Assembly (NCBI GenBank): GCA_934525735.1
Contig: CAKSZM010000033.1
Location: forward strand, 1 to 17,610
DNA: 17,610 nucleotides
Direction: 5' to 3'
Source of the DNA: an uncultured Faecalibacterium sp.
Lineage (GTDB): Bacteria > Bacillota > Clostridia > Oscillospirales > Ruminococcaceae
Of this stretch, positions 14,108 through 17,610 are shown piece by piece (positions within the stretch are counted from its first letter, which is position 1; each line of letters starts with the position of its first letter). Made by a program: the position numbers and the translations under genes. The notes beneath the pieces are model-generated. The model was given only the letters and a program-made list of their open reading frames with translations, had not been told where the DNA came from and made no database searches.

Positions 14108-14291
14108 CTTGCCCTCTCAGGCCGCTTCGCGTCCAGCTTGTTCCCCTTTCTGTCGCTAATGCGACATCTTCCCCCGACCGGGGGAAGTCTGTCAAAGGGA
14201 GAGCCTCTGGCGAAACCGGAGACTTTGCATGGAATGCCAAGGCCTCTCCCTTTGGGAGAGGTGCCGAACTGTGTGAGGCGGAGAGGGCGAG
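14108..14291. repeat. Structured dispersed repeat, copy 2 (184 bp, MITE-like)
   Basis: Same element as 12819-12986 and same orientation. Terminal repeats are CTTGCCCTCTC (14108-14118, one change from copy 1) and GAGAGGGCGAG (14281-14291). Shared hairpins are CGC/GCG (14123-14131), TGTCGC/GCGACA (14151-14166), the C5/G5 stem (14168-14187) and CCTCTCCC/GGGAGAGG (14243-14261). Several stems differ in sequence from copy 1 while keeping their pairing. It occupies most of the gap between the rhodanese gene and the next gene. Confidence 0.8.
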
Positions 14292-14316
14292 GCCGTTTTA
14301 GGAAAGGAAAAACACC

Positions 14317-14757
14317 ATGTCGTTCCATGCAAAAGATTTCGCGGGCAGTCACTGCGGCTGCCGCTATCAGCAGGATTACCGCCCCACCCTCGGCCGGGAC
14401 GGCAAAAAGGAGTCCGGCACGCTGGAGGTCATCAAGTTCTATTACGACGGCGCCATCCGTTTTGAGCAGCACTGCTACGGCGAGGCGGCCACCTTTGTGT
14501 TCGGTGTGTGGGCGTCCGGCATGGACGAGGACGGAACCCTGCACTGGGTGCTGCCCGACCGCCGCAAGAGCTACTACGATGAAGAATATCTGCCCAAAAA
14601 GCTGGACCGCGTGGATGAAGCCGGAAACCTCTATTTTGACGGCAGCCCCTTCCCGTGGAAACTGGCCGACGACTTTGCCGAAGATCAGCGCTGGGGCTAC
14701 CCAAAATGGAAAGTAATGCTGGGAAAACTGACCGGCAAGGGCAAAAAAGGTGACTGA
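14317..14757 (+). CDS. Hypothetical protein, 146 residues, function unknown
   Basis: I do not recognise this protein. It is soluble, rich in aromatic and charged residues (many Tyr and Trp), with no signal peptide or membrane segment. An N-terminal C13-G-C15 pair and C53 are its only cysteines. A predicted beta-rich middle (LEVIKFYYDGAIRF, FVFGVWASG, LHWVLP) is followed by a Trp-rich C-terminal part and a lysine/glycine tail. The ATG at 14317 has an AGGAAAGGAA site at 14300-14309. Codon use matches its neighbours, so it looks like a real resident gene. Repeat copy 2 ends 25 bases upstream, and no separate promoter is obvious, so it may be read from the rhodanese promoter through the repeat. 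The nifS promoter begins 23 bases downstream. A sulfur-related role is suggested only by position. Confidence 0.75.
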   Translation: MSFHAKDFAGSHCGCRYQQDYRPTLGRDGKKESGTLEVIKFYYDGAIRFEQHCYGEAATFVFGVWASGMDEDGTLHWVLPDRRKSYYDEEYLPKKLDRVDEAGNLYFDGSPFPWKLADDFAEDQRWGYPKWKVMLGKLTGKGKKGD

Positions 14758-14780
14758 ATCACCAAATTTGAGTATTCCTA

Positions 14781-14810
14781 TTGACATAGTAGGGGATAAT
14801 ACGGTATAAC
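14781..14810 (+). promoter_or_regulatory. nifS-nifU promoter with overlapping dyad
   Basis: A perfect TTGACA (14781-14786), 18 bases, then TATAAC (14805-14810). The -35 box sits inside CTAT-TGAC-ATAG (14778-14789), and GTATT (14772-14776) with AATAC (14798-14802) form an outer inverted pair. TGAGTATTC occurs at 14769-14777 and again at 14825-14833. This layout suits an Rrf2/IscR-type repressor; that is inference. Confidence 0.75.
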
Positions 14811-14899
14811 TATCACTGTCAAAATGAGTATTCACGGGCACTGCCCGGACGGCGCGGAGCGGAAGAGACGCTTTGCGCCCGCCAGAAAGGATAATTCCG

Positions 14900-16117
14900 A
14901 TGGAAAATATGGAGAAAGTGGTCTATCTGGACAACGCCGCCACCACGGCCTGTGCGCCGGAAGTGCTGGCCGTCATGGTCGAGGCGCTGAGCGGTGCCTG
15001 CGGCAACCCCAGCAGCCATTACAGCGTGGGTTATGAGGCCAAGGAGTTCGTGGACGCGGGCCGCGCACAGGTGGCAAAGGCCATCAACGCTTCCCCGGCC
15101 GAGATCTTCTTTACCGGCTGCGGCTCTGAGGCCGACAACTGGGCGGTTAAGGGCACTGCCTTTACCAAGGCACGCCAGAACAAGAAGCACCTGATCACCA
15201 GCGCCTTCGAGCACCACGCCATCATGCACAGCATGGCTGCTCTGGAGCGTCTGGGCTTTGAGATCACCTATATCAAGCCCACCACCGACGGCTACATCCG
15301 TCCCGAGGACGTGGAAGCTGCCATCCGCCCCGATACTGCCCTCGTCAGCATCATGATGGCCAACAATGAGATCGGCACCATCCAGCCCATCAAGGAGATC
15401 GCCGAGATCGCCCATAAGCACGGCGTGTGGATGCACACCGATGCCGTGCAGGCCGTGGGTGCCATCCCGGTGGACGTGAAGGAGCTGGGTGTGGATATGC
15501 TGTCCATGAGCGCCCACAAGTTCAACGGCCCCAAGGGTATGGGTGCCCTGTACTGCAAGAAGGGCGTCTGGCCCCAGAACCTGATCGACGGTGGCAGCCA
15601 GGAAGCCCGCCACCGCGCCGGTACTGAGAATGTGGCCGGCATCGCCGGTATGGGCAAGGCTCTGGAGCTGGCCACCGGCCATCTGGAAGAGCGCATGGCT
15701 CATGAGCAGGAACTGCGCGATTACGTCATCGACCGCATCCTGAAGAACATCCCCGAAGCCCGCCTGAACGGCGGCGTTGAGCACCGCCTGCCCGGCAACG
15801 TGAACATCAGCTTCCCGGGTCTGGAAGGCGAGACCATCCTGCTGGATCTGGATATGCACGGCATCTGCGCCTCCACCGGTTCTGCCTGCAACTCCGACAG
15901 CCTGGATCCCAGCCATGTTCTGCTGAGCATCGGCGTGCCCGAAGAGATCGGCCACGGTTCCATGCGCTTTACCTTTGGCCCGCAGAACACCATGGAAGAA
16001 GCAAAATATCTGTGCGACGTGCTGGAGGAAGTGATCCCCCGCCGCCGTGCTATGAGTTGTATGTGGCTGCAGGGTCAGAACAAGGCCCGCCAGTTCAGCC
16101 TGAAGGGAGAACAGTAA
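14900..16117 (+). CDS. nifS: Cysteine desulfurase NifS
   Basis: A 405-residue PLP enzyme that removes sulfur from L-cysteine, giving alanine and an enzyme persulfide for Fe-S cluster assembly. Family landmarks are the start VYLDNAATT, EHHA with H106, the PLP-stacking and binding region MANNEIGT and HTDAVQ (D181), K207 in SAHKFNGPKG as the Schiff-base lysine, RAGTEN, and C330 in STGSACNS as the persulfide cysteine, on the long loop typical of the NifS/IscS group. ATG at 14900 follows AGAAAGGA; a second ATG at 14909 is possible, and an in-frame TTG upstream at 14873 lacks a good site. Its stop is two bases before nifU, whose ribosome binding site lies inside nifS, so the two are translationally coupled. 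The pair matches the clostridial NifS/NifU type; nitrogenase is not implied. Confidence 0.96.
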   Translation: MENMEKVVYLDNAATTACAPEVLAVMVEALSGACGNPSSHYSVGYEAKEFVDAGRAQVAKAINASPAEIFFTGCGSEADNWAVKGTAFTKARQNKKHLITSAFEHHAIMHSMAALERLGFEITYIKPTTDGYIRPEDVEAAIRPDTALVSIMMANNEIGTIQPIKEIAEIAHKHGVWMHTDAVQAVGAIPVDVKELGVDMLSMSAHKFNGPKGMGALYCKKGVWPQNLIDGGSQEARHRAGTENVAGIAGMGKALELATGHLEERMAHEQELRDYVIDRILKNIPEARLNGGVEHRLPGNVNISFPGLEGETILLDLDMHGICASTGSACNSDSLDPSHVLLSIGVPEEIGHGSMRFTFGPQNTMEEAKYLCDVLEEVIPRRRAMSCMWLQGQNKARQFSLKGEQ

Positions 16118-16119
16118 TT

Positions 16120-16563
16120 ATGGCAAGCATGTATAGCGCAAAGGTCATGGAGCATTTTGCAAACCCGCACAACGTGGGTGAGATCCCCGACGCCAACGGC
16201 GTGGGCGAAGTCGGCAACCCCAAGTGCGGCGACATTATGCGCATGTACCTGAAAATTGAGAATAACGTGATCGTGGATGTCAAGTTCCTTACCTTCGGCT
16301 GCGGCGCTGCCATCGCAACCAGCAGCATGGCCACCGACCTCATCAAGGGCAAGACCATCGACGAGGCTCTCAAGCTGACCAACAAGGCCGTTGTGGAAGC
16401 ACTGGAAGGTCTGCCTCCCATCAAGGTGCACTGCTCTGTGCTGGCCGAGCAGGCCGTCAAGGCTGCTCTGTCCGACTACTACCGCCGTCAGGGCATCGAT
16501 CCGGAACCCATCGTGGGCAAGCTGGAAGAGGACTGCGAGCACTGCGAGAGCTGCGGCAACTAA
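16120..16563 (+). CDS. nifU: Fe-S cluster assembly scaffold NifU/IscU (clostridial type)
   Basis: A 147-residue U-type scaffold on which sulfur from NifS and iron are assembled. The three cluster-binding cysteines are present: C36 (NPKCGD, with D38), C61 (FGCGAA) and C105 (VHCSVLAE). The usual LxPxK chaperone-recognition segment corresponds to LPPIKVHC. Only the U-type domain is present, without the ferredoxin and Nfu domains of true nitrogen-fixation NifU. A short C-terminal tail adds C139-x-x-C142-x-x-C145, which classical IscU lacks. The ATG at 16120 has AAGGGAG (16103-16109) inside nifS; the frame is open further upstream within nifS but lacks family sequence. A strong terminator ends the two-gene operon. 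Confidence 0.96.
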   Translation: MASMYSAKVMEHFANPHNVGEIPDANGVGEVGNPKCGDIMRMYLKIENNVIVDVKFLTFGCGAAIATSSMATDLIKGKTIDEALKLTNKAVVEALEGLPPIKVHCSVLAEQAVKAALSDYYRRQGIDPEPIVGKLEEDCEHCESCGN

Positions 16564-16574
16564 ATACTGAACGG

Positions 16575-16605
16575 AAAAGCCCTGTCGGAAACGGCAGGGC
16601 TTTTT
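16575..16605 (+). terminator. Terminator of the nifS-nifU operon
   Basis: A 13-bp stem (16575-16587 with 16592-16604, one T-G pair) closes on a GAAA tetraloop and ends in five T residues. Confidence 0.93.
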
Positions 16606-16932
16606 GTGTGGGAAGGAAACCGCCTGGAAGCCTTCTCCCGAGGGGGAAGCCTTTTGTGTGTGAACTCCTTGCGCCCTATCCGAACTGTAATAAATATAAT
16701 CTAAAATATTATTTGTTTATAAAAACACCGGTCAAACGCACTTATTCATAAAAAATTCATAATAAATTAAAATACAGTTCACCACTTTTCGGTATAAGTA
16801 GGTCAACACAGGCGCACAAAGCGCCTCACTCCCGCAGAAAGCGACCGGAACCGGGCGGAAAACAGCCGTTCGCGGCAAAAGAAAACGGTGTTGCCCGGAA
16901 CGCTGCTCTGCACAGGAAAGGAAACATACGAT
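16606..16932. other. Intergenic region with an AT-rich island
   Basis: No gene is seen in these 327 bases. A hairpin CTTCTCCC/GGGGGAAG (16632-16649) resembles the central stem of the two structured repeats. From about 16680 to 16800 the DNA is strikingly AT-rich for this genome and holds ATTCATAA twice, 11 bases apart (16744-16751 and 16755-16762). TATAAG (16793-16798) could be a -10 box for the Tat gene, but no well-placed -35 box is seen. The last 130 bases are GC-rich leader. Confidence 0.6.
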
Positions 16933-17553
16933 ATGAAAATTGGTTTTTGGGAACTTGTCGTCATCGTGATCGTGGCGTTCGTGTTCATCGGCCCGGATCA
17001 GCTGCCCGTCTACGCAAAGAAGATCGGCAAGATGCTCCGTGAGCTGAAGAAGTACACCGGCGCTGCCTCCGAAGAGATCCAGAAGAACGTGGTGGAGCCG
17101 CTGAACGAGATCCAGGCTCCCCTGAAGGAAGCGGTTGCCCCGCTGACCGATATCAAGAAGGATATCGACAGCAGCGTCAAGGACGTGACCAAGAGCTTTA
17201 CCGGCATCGGTAAGACCAGCAAGGAAGAAGCCGAGAAGAAGGCTGCTGCCGAAGCAGAAGAGGTCGTGGACCTGACCGAGGAGCCGGTGGAAGAGCTGGC
17301 CGAAGAACCGGCAGCTCCTGCCGAAGAGACCGCTCCGGCTGCTGAGACTGCTCCTGCAGAGGAAAAGCCCGCTGCAGAGCCGGCAAAGGCCGAACAGCCC
17401 GCTCCCGTTGAAGAAAAGGTCGAAGAGCCTGCCGCCGCAGCCCCTGCACAGGAAGCTGCCGAAGCAGCTCCGGCCGAAGAACCGGCCGCTCAGCCCGCTG
17501 CTGAGCCGGTGGAGGAAGACCCTCGTCAGAACAATGTTCTGCCGAAGGACTGA
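16933..17553 (+). CDS. tatA: TatA/TatB-like twin-arginine translocase subunit with long acidic tail
   Basis: A 206-residue protein. Residues 1-20 form one transmembrane helix (FWELVVIVIVAFVFIGP) followed by the FGP-like hinge IGPDQLP and an amphipathic helix (YAKKIGKMLRELKKY), the layout of TatA/TatB/Hcf106. These subunits build the pore or receptor that exports folded proteins with TatC. The GPDQLP hinge and length lean toward TatB-like, but the two cannot be separated by sequence here. After about residue 95 the chain becomes a tail almost entirely of Ala, Glu and Pro, ending DPRQNNVLPKD; TatA is usually 60-90 residues. ATG at 16933 has AAGGAA at 16918-16923; the open frame upstream lacks family sequence. 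No tatC is visible before the window ends. Confidence 0.85.
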   Translation: MKIGFWELVVIVIVAFVFIGPDQLPVYAKKIGKMLRELKKYTGAASEEIQKNVVEPLNEIQAPLKEAVAPLTDIKKDIDSSVKDVTKSFTGIGKTSKEEAEKKAAAEAEEVVDLTEEPVEELAEEPAAPAEETAPAAETAPAEEKPAAEPAKAEQPAPVEEKVEEPAAAAPAQEAAEAAPAEEPAAQPAAEPVEEDPRQNNVLPKD

Positions 17554-17610
17554 TTACTTACTGGATGCACCCGCGCCCGCGGTTGCCTGATACATGCAAT
17601 AAGCCCGCCA

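Noticed and set aside
14105..14716. 203-codon frame through repeat copy 2 and the hypothetical gene
   Set aside because: The start lies in the structured repeat and the rest is out of frame with the better-supported 146-residue gene.
14824..15036. Possible leader peptide starting at ATG 14824 before nifS
   Set aside because: No ribosome binding site precedes it, and most of the frame overlaps nifS in another frame.
17554..17610. Eighteen open codons on the minus strand ending in a stop at 17554-17556, as if a convergent gene ended here
   Set aside because: Too short to support, with no family signal. It would leave no space between its stop and the Tat gene stop. The next stretch of sequence would settle it.

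Overview
This looks like a chromosomal segment of a GC-rich, low-oxygen Firmicute, most likely a Ruminococcaceae/Oscillospiraceae gut anaerobe close to Faecalibacterium. The guess rests on AGGAGG-type ribosome binding sites, a SigA-type sigma factor, DegV, a clostridial-type NifS/NifU pair, an Rrf2 regulator, an iron-containing alcohol dehydrogenase, and consensus TTGACA/TATAAT tRNA promoters in otherwise GC-rich DNA. No phage, transposase, CRISPR array or rRNA is present.

Layout. (1) 102-6085: four closely spaced plus-strand genes (SWIM/SNF2 helicase-like ATPase, M19 dipeptidase, class A beta-lactamase-fold serine hydrolase, TSUP-family permease) ending at a bidirectional terminator shared with a convergent degV (6137-6994, minus). 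(2) 7205-8129: a very short CPBP-family membrane protease gene and tadA, then a strong terminator. (3) 8359-10732: an SDR reductase resembling the EF-P 5-aminopentanone reductase family, started at TTG and carrying a Pro/Ala-rich N-terminal extension, followed by the primary sigma factor. (4) 10882-13107: tRNA-Thr(GGT) on plus, an iron-dependent alcohol dehydrogenase on minus, a second identical tRNA-Thr plus tRNA-Asp on minus, and tRNA-Trp on minus. (5) 13168-16563: an iron-sulfur/sulfur cluster comprising an IscR-like Rrf2 regulator (minus), a divergent single-domain rhodanese, an unrecognised 146-residue protein, and nifS-nifU. (6) 16606-17553: a partly AT-rich intergenic region and a TatA/TatB-like protein with a long acidic Ala/Pro tail.

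How the parts may work together. The Rrf2 protein has three cysteines spaced like the IscR cluster ligands, and its promoter faces the rhodanese promoter across a palindrome that covers both -35 boxes. A different dyad covers the nifS -35 box. This suggests that Fe-S or cysteine status controls sulfur mobilisation (rhodanese, NifS) and cluster scaffolding (NifU). The least explained element is a pair of structured non-coding repeats (12819-12986 and 14108-14291) with matching terminal inverted repeats and base-pair-preserving differences between the copies. I have no database search, so family names rest on motifs read directly from the translations.
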